Origin: SZUA-448 sp045627185
Lineage (GTDB): Bacteria; Bacillota; Clostridia; Lachnospirales; Lachnospiraceae
Reading direction: 5' to 3'
DNA: 32,498 nt
Assembly (NCBI GenBank): GCA_045627185.1
Contig: JAZQNE010000148.1
Span: 1-32,498, forward strand
Shown: positions 24,557 to 31,714 of the stretch, piece after piece
Position numbering within the stretch: the first letter of the stretch is position 1
Layout: every line of letters begins with the position of its first letter
Translations under genes and position numbers: made by a program
Notes under the pieces: generated by a model
The model's input: only the letters and a program-made list of their open reading frames with translations
Database searches by the model: none
What the model was told of the DNA's origin: nothing

Positions 24557-25575
24557 AAGGTGATTCCTTTCTGTCCGTTTTTAATCTCTCCAACGATGTA
24601 CGCCTTCTCGCCTGCAGCTTCAATCAGCTTAACGGCCTTGTCGGCATCTGCACTGTCAACGGCAACCATCATTCCGATGCCCATGTTGTAGGTGTTGTAC
24701 ATCATCTTATCATCAATATTTCCGTCCTTTTTGAGCATTTCAAAAATAGGAGGGATAGGATAACTGTCAAGTTTAATATGGGCATTTACGCCCTCTTTAA
24801 GCATTCTGGGAATGTTTTCATAGAAGCCGCCGCCTGTGATATGGCTGCAGGCCTTAACGGCAACGCCACCGTCTTTTACGCTCTTAAGAGCCTTAACGTA
24901 AATCTTTGTAGGAGTAAGAAGTGTCTCACCAAGTGTCCTTCCAAGAGACTCGTAATATGTTCCGAGTGACTTTTCAGACATCTCAAAAACCTTGCGGACA
25001 AGCGAATAACCGTTGCTGTGGATGCCGGATGACGCAATGCCGATGATGGTATCACCTGCTTTAAGCGACTCTCCCGAAACAAGATTCTTTTTATCTACAA
25101 TTCCGACTGCAAAGCCGGCAAGATCATATTCATTCACAGGATAAAAGCCCGGCATTTCAGCTGTTTCACCACCGATAAGAGCTGCTCCCGACTGTTTGCA
25201 GCCTTCCGCAACACCCTTTACGATAGTTGCAATCCGCTCGGGTTCATTCTTTCCGCAGGCGATGTAATCAAGGAAAAACATGGGTTCGCCGCCTGCGCAG
25301 GCAATATCGTTTACACACATGGCAACGCAGTCTATGCCCACCGTGTCGTGTTTGTCCATAATAAAAGCTATCTTCAGTTTTGTTCCTACGCCGTCCGTAC
25401 CGGAAACAAGCGTGGGTTCCTCCATGTTCATGAAGCCCTTCATCGAAAAAGCGCCCGAAAAGCCGCCAATTCCGCCAAGAACCTCAGGGCGCATGGTGCC
25501 CTGAATGTGCTCCTTCATGAGCTCTACAGCCTTGTAACCTGCTTCAATATCAACTCCGGCCTTTTTGTAGTCCAT
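24550..25575 (-). CDS. purM: Phosphoribosylformylglycinamidine cyclo-ligase (AIR synthetase)
   Basis: A 341-residue enzyme that closes the imidazole ring (step five). Typical blocks are YKKAGVDIEAGYKAVELMK, VSGTDGVGTKLKIAF, GIDCVAMCVNDIACAGGEPMFFLDYIACGK, GGETAEMPGFY, GIASSGIHSNGYSLVRK and HITGGGFYENIPRML. AGGAGG lies about ten bases before the ATG. It sits between purE and purN in the order common in Firmicutes. purC, purF, purL, purH and purK are not in this stretch and must lie elsewhere. Confidence 0.97.
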   Translation of the reverse strand: MDYKKAGVDIEAGYKAVELMKEHIQGTMRPEVLGGIGGFSGAFSMKGFMNMEEPTLVSGTDGVGTKLKIAFIMDKHDTVGIDCVAMCVNDIACAGGEPMFFLDYIACGKNEPERIATIVKGVAEGCKQSGAALIGGETAEMPGFYPVNEYDLAGFAVGIVDKKNLVSGESLKAGDTIIGIASSGIHSNGYSLVRKVFEMSEKSLGTYYESLGRTLGETLLTPTKIYVKALKSVKDGGVAVKACSHITGGGFYENIPRMLKEGVNAHIKLDSYPIPPIFEMLKKDGNIDDKMMYNTYNMGIGMMVAVDSADADKAVKLIEAAGEKAYIVGEIKNGQKGITLC

Positions 25576-25617
25576 ACAAACGTAACCTCCTGAAATGAAA
25601 TAGATTTTTTGTTGTAA

Positions 25618-26118
25618 TTAATATTCTTTGTACCCAACCGATTCAAGACGTTCTTTTTTCTTCATAACGCCTGCTTTAAGTTCTTCTTTGTAATCCTTAA
25701 GCTTCTGCAGAAGCTCCGGGTCCGATGCAGCCAGGATTTTTGCGGCAAGAATGCCGGCATTTGCGCCACCGTCAATTGCAACTGTCGCAACCGGAATACC
25801 CGAAGGCATCTGAACTATGGAATAAAGAGAGTCAACTCCGCTTAAAGCCTTTGTATGAATGGGAACACCTATTACAGGGAGCGGGAAAATTGCAGCAGTC
25901 ATTCCGGGCAGATGTGCCGCTCCGCCGGCTCCCGCTATGATAACCTTAAAGCCCTTTTCTTCTGCCGTTTTCGCATAATCCATGAAAACATCGGGCATAC
26001 GATGGGCCGAAATAATGGTCATCTCATAATCGATGCCGAAACGTTCAAGCATTTCAGCTGCCTTCTGCATAACGGGAAGATCCGAATCGCTTCCCATAAC
26101 AATTCCAACCTTGCTCAT
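25618..26118 (-). CDS. purE: 5-(carboxyamino)imidazole ribonucleotide mutase
   Basis: A 166-residue PurE of the usual length. The N-terminus KVGIVMGSDSDLPVMQKA carries the substrate-binding GSDSD. It is followed by ISAHRMPDVFMDYA (catalytic His), AGAGGAAHLPGMTA, PVIGVPIHTKALSGVDSLYSIVQMPSGIPVATV and the C-terminal helices. It isomerises N5-CAIR to CAIR. No purK lies beside it. AGGAGG precedes the ATG, which overlaps the stop of the upstream membrane gene by four bases (ATGA). Confidence 0.96.
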   Translation of the reverse strand: MSKVGIVMGSDSDLPVMQKAAEMLERFGIDYEMTIISAHRMPDVFMDYAKTAEEKGFKVIIAGAGGAAHLPGMTAAIFPLPVIGVPIHTKALSGVDSLYSIVQMPSGIPVATVAIDGGANAGILAAKILAASDPELLQKLKDYKEELKAGVMKKKERLESVGYKEY

Positions 26119-26441
26119 ACTGCTCCTCCTAAGCCGAAAATATATATAATGATATATACCAAAACGGTTATTCCGTTTAAGATCAGTGCAATAATGGGGA
26201 TAGTTGTGCGGACATCTTTAATATACAATGCAAGAAGAGCAAGAATAAAACCGGCAATAGAAATCAGGTTTACAATGACGGCCACAATTGCCAATCCCGT
26301 ACTGATTTCTCCGCCGGATTTGATGCTGAGAATGATAAGGGCAGTCGTAAGAATAATTGAGAGGACACCGAAAATAAGGCCAATAATTGCCCTCACCGAC
26401 TGTCTGCCTATTTGAAATTTTATCTTGTTGCGTTTTCTCAT
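26115..26441 (-). CDS. Small three-helix membrane protein, first gene of the purine operon
   Basis: A 108-residue hydrophobic protein, not recognised. A basic N-terminus (MRKRNKIKFQIGRQSVR) is followed by three predicted helices at about 17-42, 48-72 and 82-104, and it ends GLGGAV. There are no catalytic or binding motifs. The start is ATG 26441, with GAGG eight bases upstream; the frame's GTG at 26450 overlaps that site. The stop overlaps purE by four bases, so translation is coupled to purE, and its promoters would drive the purine genes. A link to purine metabolism is inferred only from this coupling. Confidence 0.82.
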   Translation of the reverse strand: MRKRNKIKFQIGRQSVRAIIGLIFGVLSIILTTALIILSIKSGGEISTGLAIVAVIVNLISIAGFILALLALYIKDVRTTIPIIALILNGITVLVYIIIYIFGLGGAV

Positions 26442-26477
26442 GATGAACACCTCAAACCGAAAATTACTGACAAAATA

Positions 26478-26506
26478 ATCATATCATTTTCATGTTAAAG
26501 TAACAA
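26478..26506 (-). promoter_or_regulatory. Proximal promoter of the purine operon
   Basis: On the minus strand TTGTTA (26501-26506), a 17-base spacer and TATGAT (26478-26483). The start site would lie roughly 30 bases before the ATG at 26441. Confidence 0.55.
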
Positions 26507-26588
26507 CCGTTGAAAATCAACATAATCGCACGCGGATGAAAATCAATTCACACATTAGCGCGTTGATGTGATAAAAAACTTGATTCCG

Positions 26589-26617
26589 ATTATACACGAA
26601 AGGAAAAATTAAAACAA
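26589..26617 (-). promoter_or_regulatory. Distal promoter of the purine operon
   Basis: On the minus strand TTGTTT (26612-26617), a 17-base spacer and TATAAT (26589-26594) preceded by GTG. Its leader of about 140 bases contains a near-palindrome (TCACAT...ATGTGTGA, about 26547-26572) and the small hairpin GTTGA / TCAAC. I do not see the conserved core of a purine or PRPP/ppGpp riboswitch. The rest of the gap 26442-26858 holds no gene. Confidence 0.65.
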
Positions 26618-26727
26618 GTAGAAAAATCAGAAGTTTTTTTGAAATTCCTTGGTAAAAGTGTCTATTTTAACCCCTGACGTTTTTTTCCGATGAATCTCCA
26701 AGATGACACCGATTGATTATTCAACGC

Positions 26728-26756
26728 TGGATATTTTCGGATTTATGTAGTATAAT
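26728..26756 (+). promoter_or_regulatory. Promoter of the YihY-family gene
   Basis: TGGATA (26728-26733), a 17-base spacer and TATAAT (26751-26756) on the plus strand. It leaves a leader of about 95 bases before the TTG start at 26859. No known regulatory RNA is recognised in the leader. Confidence 0.65.
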
Positions 26757-26858
26757 AAGTGTGTATATGCTGTTGGAATCAGAATGAACAGCCGTAAAAC
26801 AACCGCTTGGTTACTTTCTGTTTTACTTTTCGTGAATTATCACGTCAGGAGGAAATAA

Positions 26859-27791
26859 TTGAAAACGATTATTCGTGTTATCACGGCATTTACAAGAAAG
26901 CTGCGTGAAGACAACATCTATGCATCTTCCACGCATGCTGCATATTATATTATACTTTCCTTCTTCCCGTTCGCAATGTTCCTTGTTACGCTGCTCGGAT
27001 ACATCCCCATGTTTAAGAACGGGCTTCCGCAGGACTGGAACGCCATGCTCCCTGACGATGTTTCCTATATGATAGACCTGGTTCTTAGTGAGGCACATCC
27101 TTCCGGAACATTGCTTTCAATTACCGTTGTTCTTGCCCTCTGGTCCGCATCGGTAGGCATGCTCTCAATCATGCGCGGTCTGAATAAGATTTACGGCATC
27201 AGAGAAACCAGAAATTACTTTGTAATGCGCGGAATATCCATTCTTTATACACTTTTCCTTGTCGCATTCCTGATTGTCACCCTCATTACCTTCGTTTTGG
27301 GTAACAAACTGACAGACTGGTTTATAGCAAAAATTCCTTCAGTCGGAAACATTGCTTTGCTTGTAATCAGTATAAGAACCACAGCCGGTATCGGAATATT
27401 GCTGTTTTTCTTCCTTTTTATGTTCTGTACGGTCCCGAACAGAAAAACAACTATTCTCAAAGAGCTTCCCGGTGCCCTGCTTACAGCCGTTGGCTGGGTT
27501 GGCTTTTCATACCTGTTTTCCTTCTATGTTAACAATATGAGCAATTATGCAGCAACCTACGGCAGCCTGACAGCCATTGTAATCTGCATGCTCTGGCTTT
27601 ACTTCTGTATGTTTATTATGTACCTTGGCGCAGAGCTTAATGCATCCCTGGCAAATCCGGTTACAAAGCGTGCCCTGAAGCGTATCCGCCACAAGGATGT
27701 TGCAAAGGACGATGCAAAAAAAGACGACATAAAGAAAGAATCCGCAAAGAAAGATTCTGCTGACAAGGAACCTGCAGCCGGAGAATCGTAA
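26859..27791 (+). CDS. YihY/BrkB-family inner membrane protein
   Basis: A 310-residue polytopic protein of the YihY (BrkB, once labelled ribonuclease BN) family, with about six helices between residues 30 and 262. Family signatures are YASSTHAAYYIILSFFPF near the N-terminus, ALWSASVGMLSIMRGLNKIYG, the central GALLTAVGWVGFSYLFSFYV and YGSLTAIVICMLWLYFCMFIMYLGAELNA. A charged Lys/Asp-rich tail (about 275-310, KDDAKKDDIKKESAKKD) is low-complexity. The start is a TTG codon with AGGAGG six bases upstream; no ATG stands in a comparable place. The molecular role of the family is unsettled; it is not established as a nuclease. Confidence 0.92.
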   Translation: MKTIIRVITAFTRKLREDNIYASSTHAAYYIILSFFPFAMFLVTLLGYIPMFKNGLPQDWNAMLPDDVSYMIDLVLSEAHPSGTLLSITVVLALWSASVGMLSIMRGLNKIYGIRETRNYFVMRGISILYTLFLVAFLIVTLITFVLGNKLTDWFIAKIPSVGNIALLVISIRTTAGIGILLFFFLFMFCTVPNRKTTILKELPGALLTAVGWVGFSYLFSFYVNNMSNYAATYGSLTAIVICMLWLYFCMFIMYLGAELNASLANPVTKRALKRIRHKDVAKDDAKKDDIKKESAKKDSADKEPAAGES

Positions 27792-27817
27792 TTAATATTT
27801 GAAGCATATAAAACTTT

Positions 27818-27870
27818 AAGGCACCGATGTGTTTTGACTGAAAATGTCAACATCCATCGATGCCTTTTTT
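27818..27870 (+). terminator. Intrinsic terminator between convergent genes
   Basis: AAGGCACCGATG pairs with CATCGATGCCTT (one internal mismatch) and is followed by TTTTTT. It closes the YihY-family gene and stands 12 bases from the end of the minus-strand gene at 27882. Confidence 0.8.
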
Positions 27871-27881
27871 ATGGTTTCACA

Positions 27882-28652
27882 TTATTCTGTTTCTTCGCGT
27901 TCATTCGCAATTAATTCATTCTTTGACAGGAACACAAGAATGATTACAGGACAAATAAACGGTATCAGTAAATTGCCAAAATTAAGAATTAGTGATAACA
28001 ACTCTCTCGGACTTGAAAAAACCTCCGGGAGTCTGGAGTAAATCAGTATATAGCTGTAGATGTTTAAGGCTAAAGATAAAGCATTACCTGTCAGCATCGC
28101 AATCATTGCGGTTTTTGTTATGCTCCCTTTTTTTTCGGTATTTTCTTCAAATAGTGCATAAATTAGCAGAGCAAATGAAATGATGCCCATTACCGAGCCT
28201 GACAGCCCAATTATTCCAATGGTGTCAAATCCGGTAGACATATTCATTAACAGCATCAAAAACGAAATTGCAGAAAAACCTGTATATGATTGTGAAAATT
28301 GAATTTCAATAACAAGCAGGTTCATTACTCTAAACAGAAACATCAAAACATATTGCCCAATCAGTAAGCCAAGACAGCCGTTAAACAGTCCAAGGCATTT
28401 TTGGCCCCGGAAATACCTGTGTAAAAAGGCAAGAATGCAGGCGCAAACAGCAATCAGCATGGCAGAAGACATCATATTTTTAAGAACAGACTCCAGCAAT
28501 ACCAGCCATCCCTGCGAACCGGTCAAATAATCCCATTCACCAATATATTCCATCATCCGAATCAGGAAATATACGGTTTCAAGCGCAATACCTGCAACTG
28601 CAGCAATCATATAAGGTTTTCCCGAGTATTCCCCGGTTTTGTTCTCAGACAT
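27882..28652 (-). CDS. Six-helix membrane protein, member 3 of a tandem paralogue set
   Basis: A 256-residue protein of unknown function with about six predicted helices. A short hydrophilic N-terminus (MSENKTGEYSGKPY) precedes helix 1. A 25-residue outward loop (EYIGEWDYLTGSQGW) follows it, and the last helix ends PVIILVFLSKNELIANEREE. The topology and the C-terminal PV(I/V)I...NE pattern match the protein at 28679. Start choice: ATG 28652 resembles the neighbour's MSD start but has GGAG rather far upstream. A TTG at 28682 (AGGA seven bases upstream, overlapping the previous stop by four bases) is a real alternative adding ten residues. Confidence 0.75.
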   Translation of the reverse strand: MSENKTGEYSGKPYMIAAVAGIALETVYFLIRMMEYIGEWDYLTGSQGWLVLLESVLKNMMSSAMLIAVCACILAFLHRYFRGQKCLGLFNGCLGLLIGQYVLMFLFRVMNLLVIEIQFSQSYTGFSAISFLMLLMNMSTGFDTIGIIGLSGSVMGIISFALLIYALFEENTEKKGSITKTAMIAMLTGNALSLALNIYSYILIYSRLPEVFSSPRELLSLILNFGNLLIPFICPVIILVFLSKNELIANEREETE

Positions 28653-28678
28653 AGTTTGGCAGCATCTCCGTTTCAGTC

Positions 28679-29446
28679 TCAAATATTATCCTCATAATCA
28701 ACTATTTCATTCATACAGAGATAAGTAAAAATAACAACAGGATAAATCAGTTTCACTAAAATTTTGAAAAGCTCAGCGGGGTTTTCCCACAGAAAAGCGA
28801 ATGTTTCCTTAAGTGACACCGCTTCCGCAAGGGAATCAAAAAACAGAACATTTGAAAGAACAGTGTTCAAGAGAATCAGCGGCATTGCAATGCGTGCAAA
28901 TTTCTTGTCTTTTTCACCATGAGGGTTACGTATGGTTGCTATCAGGAAAACAATTGTCAAAACAGCAAATACATAACCTTTGCGAATACAATCCTCCAGG
29001 ATACCGGTCAGGATCAATCCCAAATCATACTGCGCAAGCATATAGTCAAATATCGAACTTGTAATTGTCAGCAGCAGGTCAGCCACAATTTCGAGCGTAA
29101 GAAATCCAAAAGTAAAAATAAACGGACGAATGCTTGGTTTCTGATAAAAATGTCTTCGGAAAGAAATCAAAAGGAATATCAGTGCCAAAAGGCCAAAGCA
29201 ACAGCTGCTAAACACGCGTACAATCGATACTGTCTGCTGCCCTTTGAGAATCATATCCGCTTTGGGATTTCCTTCATAATAGCCAAAACCACTAACTATT
29301 TCATATATTTTAAGTCCTATATAGGCCAGTTGAAGAACAATTGTAACAGCTGCAGCTATGATAAAAAATTTTGTCTCATTGGTATCCTTTGAAACAGTCT
29401 GTTTTTTTCTGCTTTCCGCAGGTGATGCAAATGCAAAATCACTCAT
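28679..29446 (-). CDS. Six-helix membrane protein, member 2 of a tandem paralogue set
   Basis: A 255-residue protein of unknown function. A 30-residue polar N-terminus (MSDFAFASPAESRKKQ) is followed by about six predicted helices. The first is followed by a loop with acidic and aromatic residues (EIVSGFGYYEGNPKAD), and the last helix ends YPVVIFTYLCMNEIVDYEDN. This ground plan is shared with the genes on either side. ATG 29446 has GGGAG four bases upstream; earlier codons of the open frame lack a ribosome site. No transporter, enzyme or receptor signature is visible. Confidence 0.8.
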   Translation of the reverse strand: MSDFAFASPAESRKKQTVSKDTNETKFFIIAAAVTIVLQLAYIGLKIYEIVSGFGYYEGNPKADMILKGQQTVSIVRVFSSCCFGLLALIFLLISFRRHFYQKPSIRPFIFTFGFLTLEIVADLLLTITSSIFDYMLAQYDLGLILTGILEDCIRKGYVFAVLTIVFLIATIRNPHGEKDKKFARIAMPLILLNTVLSNVLFFDSLAEAVSLKETFAFLWENPAELFKILVKLIYPVVIFTYLCMNEIVDYEDNI

Positions 29447-29516
29447 TTTTCTCCCTTCTAATGCCTGTTTTGGTGCGAGATATGTCAAAAACACATTTTC
29501 GCCTTGCCTCTATGTT

Positions 29517-30275
29517 TTATTTATATTCTTTATAGTCACGTGAAGAATTAAATATCAAAAGCAGACCGGGCAGAATAGATGCTCCAAAGCCCAGACCGAA
29601 GTCAATTACCATCCTCTTAATGTATTTGAAAACAGTCATCTCTCCGGCTTTTATACGCGCAATATAACTGAGTGAATCAGTATAGACAGCTGCAATCATT
29701 CCGCAAAGGATTGATGTCATCAGAAGGATCATCGTAATATTAAGGAAGCGTCTGCCCTTTTCATTTTTGAAGTTGAGAAGAAGAATAAACAGCAGCACAA
29801 GGCTGATGAGTGAAAGAATGTTGGCCGGTGTTAAAATTATTCTGTAGTATTCTGCAATTTCATCAGAACTTCCGTTAGGCAGAAGGTCTTTCATCACAAC
29901 TATATTGGTTATTACAAAGATGACCTCATCAATGAACATGTCCACAAAGAGCAGATTCAGCGTATATGAAAGGAACCTTTGGCTGCTTCGTTTTTTGAAA
30001 TATTCAAGGAAAAACTTAAGAAGAAATACTGCAAATACAAGGGTCAGCGCTGCATCAAACAGATACCAGAAGGAATTAACCCACTCTAATGCAGTCCGAT
30101 CTCCGGGATTAAAGAAATACGGAAAACTGTATCTGTTGTGTTTTATATTGCGTGCAAGCGCAAGTAAGATGTAGCAGAAATAAATCACCATACAGGCAAT
30201 ATAGAAATTGACATTGATTCTGCTCTGTTTTACAGTTGACGGATTATTCTCAGTTTCTCTTTTTTCGATGTCCAT
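29517..30275 (-). CDS. Six-helix membrane protein, member 1 of a tandem paralogue set
   Basis: A 252-residue protein of unknown function. The N-terminus MDIEKRETENNPSTVKQSR is followed by about six helices with the loop pattern of the next two genes, ending ASILPGLLLIFNSSRDYKEYK. ATG 30275 has GGGGA eight bases upstream. The frame stays open upstream to 30359. The residues just before the ATG (ALCKLSNETGISI) continue into MDIEKRETENNPS in the pattern of helices 2-3 of an XRE-type HTH, so the true N-terminus may be longer or a remnant. A promoter at 30351-30379 would exclude the longest form. It is first gene of the three-gene unit. Confidence 0.75.
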   Translation of the reverse strand: MDIEKRETENNPSTVKQSRINVNFYIACMVIYFCYILLALARNIKHNRYSFPYFFNPGDRTALEWVNSFWYLFDAALTLVFAVFLLKFFLEYFKKRSSQRFLSYTLNLLFVDMFIDEVIFVITNIVVMKDLLPNGSSDEIAEYYRIILTPANILSLISLVLLFILLLNFKNEKGRRFLNITMILLMTSILCGMIAAVYTDSLSYIARIKAGEMTVFKYIKRMVIDFGLGFGASILPGLLLIFNSSRDYKEYK

Positions 30276-30309
30276 GATTGAAATCCCCGTTTCGTTCGAT
30301 AATTTGCAT
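30250..30309 (-). CDS. Possible 19-codon leader peptide overlapping the 29517 gene start
   Basis: On the minus strand GTGGAGG stands four bases before an ATG at 30309. It opens a 19-codon frame (MQIIERNGDFNHGHRKKRN) that runs through the main gene's start at 30275 in another frame and stops at 30250. Its ribosome site looks stronger than that of the main gene. It could tune translation or be fortuitous; the peptide itself has no recognisable motif. Confidence 0.3.
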   Translation of the reverse strand: MQIIERNGDFNHGHRKKRN

Positions 30310-30350
30310 AAAGCCTCCACAGAAATTTGATGCAGGCTGTACCTAAAATA

Positions 30351-30379
30351 AGTATACAATACCGATGGAGAGAAGGCAA
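30351..30379 (-). promoter_or_regulatory. Promoter of the three-gene membrane protein unit
   Basis: On the minus strand TTGCCT (30374-30379), a 17-base spacer and TATACT (30351-30356). A 14-base palindrome (TGCGGA TT TCCGCA, 30409-30422) lies about 30 bases upstream and could be an operator. Between this and the gene ending at 30578, bases 30423-30577 hold only the terminator at 30469. Confidence 0.65.
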
Positions 30380-30468
30380 TTGGTTATGAAGATTTTTGCT
30401 GATTAATTTGCGGATTTCCGCACCATTTTGCAACTTGATTTACGTATCCCCCACCGTTCCGAGCATAC

Positions 30469-30497
30469 AAAAAAAGCAGATCTGATCTGCTTTTTTT
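30469..30497 (-). terminator. Intrinsic terminator of the 30578 gene
   Basis: AAAAAAAGCAGA and TCTGCTTTTTTT form a 12-bp stem around five bases, with T-runs on both strands. It lies about 80 bases after the stop of the minus-strand gene at 30578. Confidence 0.8.
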
Positions 30498-30577
30498 ATG
30501 GCTAAAGATTGCAATATCGACAAAATGAGAGTAATCGTTAAATTTCGTAACGCCGGGAATTAACGTCAATCTTACTG

Positions 30578-31519
30578 CTAATTGATTGAAAACGCTTTTG
30601 TGATATCAACCGGGGAATTAAATTCTTCATACAGCTTATCAATATCTTCATATATTTCAGATTCATATACTGTGTCAAGTGAATAATCAGGGTTCAATAC
30701 CTGTTCGATATAATAAACATTATCATCATCAGAAAACCCAAATACCGTAATACGTTCCGAATAATCTTCATCAGTGAAAACACTGATTGCTTTTCCCGGC
30801 AATAATGCTGTTGTTTCTATAATCCTTTTCCGAATAGTATATTGCATTTTTTCGATCGGAACAATTTTCTTTCCTGCTTTCTGCGCAAAACAGAAAACTA
30901 CAATAACTGTAATTAATTCTATTGCACCCATAATTGAAAAAATGATCCAATCTGTTTTACCGAATTCGTTCAATTCTTTTCCGCCTGTCAATAAGACAGT
31001 GAAAAAGATATTTAAAAACATAAATAGAATACCAAAGCAAATATAAACAAGATTCTTTTTTCTGGCATTCTTTAGTTCGTTCAATTTTTCAATCAAAATG
31101 CACGGCTGCTCTGTCTCTTTAAGCGGTATATTTTTCCTTATGAATGAAGCAAGTTGCCAGGCGTTTGTAATATTTATAATCGTATGAGTATCACCGTTTT
31201 TTAATTGAATAGTCAGAGAAGTTCCTTGAGCCGAGGCAAATGACACATCTGTAAGTTTAGAGTCAATCTTCCAAAAACAACTATATCTGGCCTTGATTGA
31301 ATCTTTATCAACGTAAATATACCCGTTTGAAGTCAATAACAATGATAGAACAGAAATTAAACACAAAACAATTCCAATAATCAGAATAAACAGCATCTCT
31401 TTAGCGTCGTCAGGAACTGTTAATTTAAGAAACACATAAAAACCGATAGAGAACAGGCCACCGATAACAAAAAGAAGGTCCAGGATACTAAACTTTTTCC
31501 GAAGAAACTCACCTTTCAC
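30578..31519 (-). CDS. Membrane protein with a PH-like domain
   Basis: A 313-residue protein of unknown function. Two N-terminal helices (about 13-35 and 43-63) are followed by a small beta domain (about 67-130). Its strands and C-terminal helix (YIYVDKDSIKARYSCFWKID...SLTIQLKNGDTHTIIN...WQLASFIRKNI) fit a bacterial PH-like fold. A second pair of helices (about 155-215) is followed by a soluble acidic C-terminal region (about 220-313) ending EEFNSPVDITKAFSIN. The start is GTG 31519, seven bases after a near-perfect GGAGGTGA site; the TTG codon before it is less likely. It is monocistronic, with its own promoter and terminator. Confidence 0.82.
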   Translation of the reverse strand: MKGEFLRKKFSILDLLFVIGGLFSIGFYVFLKLTVPDDAKEMLFILIIGIVLCLISVLSLLLTSNGYIYVDKDSIKARYSCFWKIDSKLTDVSFASAQGTSLTIQLKNGDTHTIINITNAWQLASFIRKNIPLKETEQPCILIEKLNELKNARKKNLVYICFGILFMFLNIFFTVLLTGGKELNEFGKTDWIIFSIMGAIELITVIVVFCFAQKAGKKIVPIEKMQYTIRKRIIETTALLPGKAISVFTDEDYSERITVFGFSDDDNVYYIEQVLNPDYSLDTVYESEIYEDIDKLYEEFNSPVDITKAFSIN

Positions 31520-31541
31520 CAAATCACCTCCACTTACAAAA

Positions 31542-31570
31542 AATATACAAGAAGTTCCTCCACTTTACAA
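31542..31570 (-). promoter_or_regulatory. Promoter of the 30578 gene
   Basis: On the minus strand TTGTAA (31565-31570), a 17-base spacer and TATATT (31542-31547). The start site would fall only a few bases before GGAGGTGA, giving a very short leader. Confidence 0.6.
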
Positions 31571-31583
31571 CACAAAATAATTA

Positions 31584-31619
31584 AAAGGATTGCAACTTTT
31601 GTCAAAATTGCAATCCTTT
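31584..31619 (-). terminator. Second hairpin (12-bp stem) between the kinase and the 30578 gene
   Basis: AAAGGATTGCAA and TTGCAATCCTTT form a perfect 12-bp stem with a 12-base loop. Only a short T-run (TTTT then AATT) follows on the minus strand, so it is a moderate terminator. It is separate from the terminator overlapping the kinase stop. Confidence 0.55.
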
Positions 31620-31630
31620 GTTGTCTAACA

Positions 31631-31679
31631 ACGACCAAAAGGTACATTTTCAAGATAAGTACGACTAAAAGGTACATTT
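31631..31679. repeat. Direct repeat of a 19-base unit with 30-base period
   Basis: ACGAC(C/T)AAAAGGTACATTT occurs at 31631-31649 and 31661-31679, 18 of 19 bases identical, in the same orientation with an 11-base spacer. It stands between the kinase terminator and the hairpin at 31584. On the minus strand each unit spells ATGTACCTTTT(A/G)GTCGT, giving MYLLVV twice in one frame, but no ribosome site precedes it. Confidence 0.65.
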
Positions 31680-31681
31680 CG

Positions 31682-31714
31682 AAAAACCGGGATTTATCCG
31701 TTCGAATAAATCCC
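31682..31714 (-). terminator. Terminator overlapping the kinase stop codon
   Basis: GGGATTTAT and ATAAATCCC form a 9-bp stem (extendable by two pairs) followed by GGTTTTT on the minus strand. The stop codon of the kinase gene (31694-31696) lies within the 3' arm, so the hairpin overlaps the end of the reading frame. Confidence 0.8.

Noticed and set aside
26442..26858. Riboswitch for the purine operon or the YihY gene
   Set aside because: I could not find a three-way junction or the conserved cores of purine or PRPP/ppGpp riboswitches on either strand. Only promoters and small palindromes are supported.
31534..31678. Small hydrophobic protein starting MYLLVV
   Set aside because: No ribosome site. 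The frame runs through a terminator hairpin and the promoter of the next gene. It is kept only as a repeat observation.
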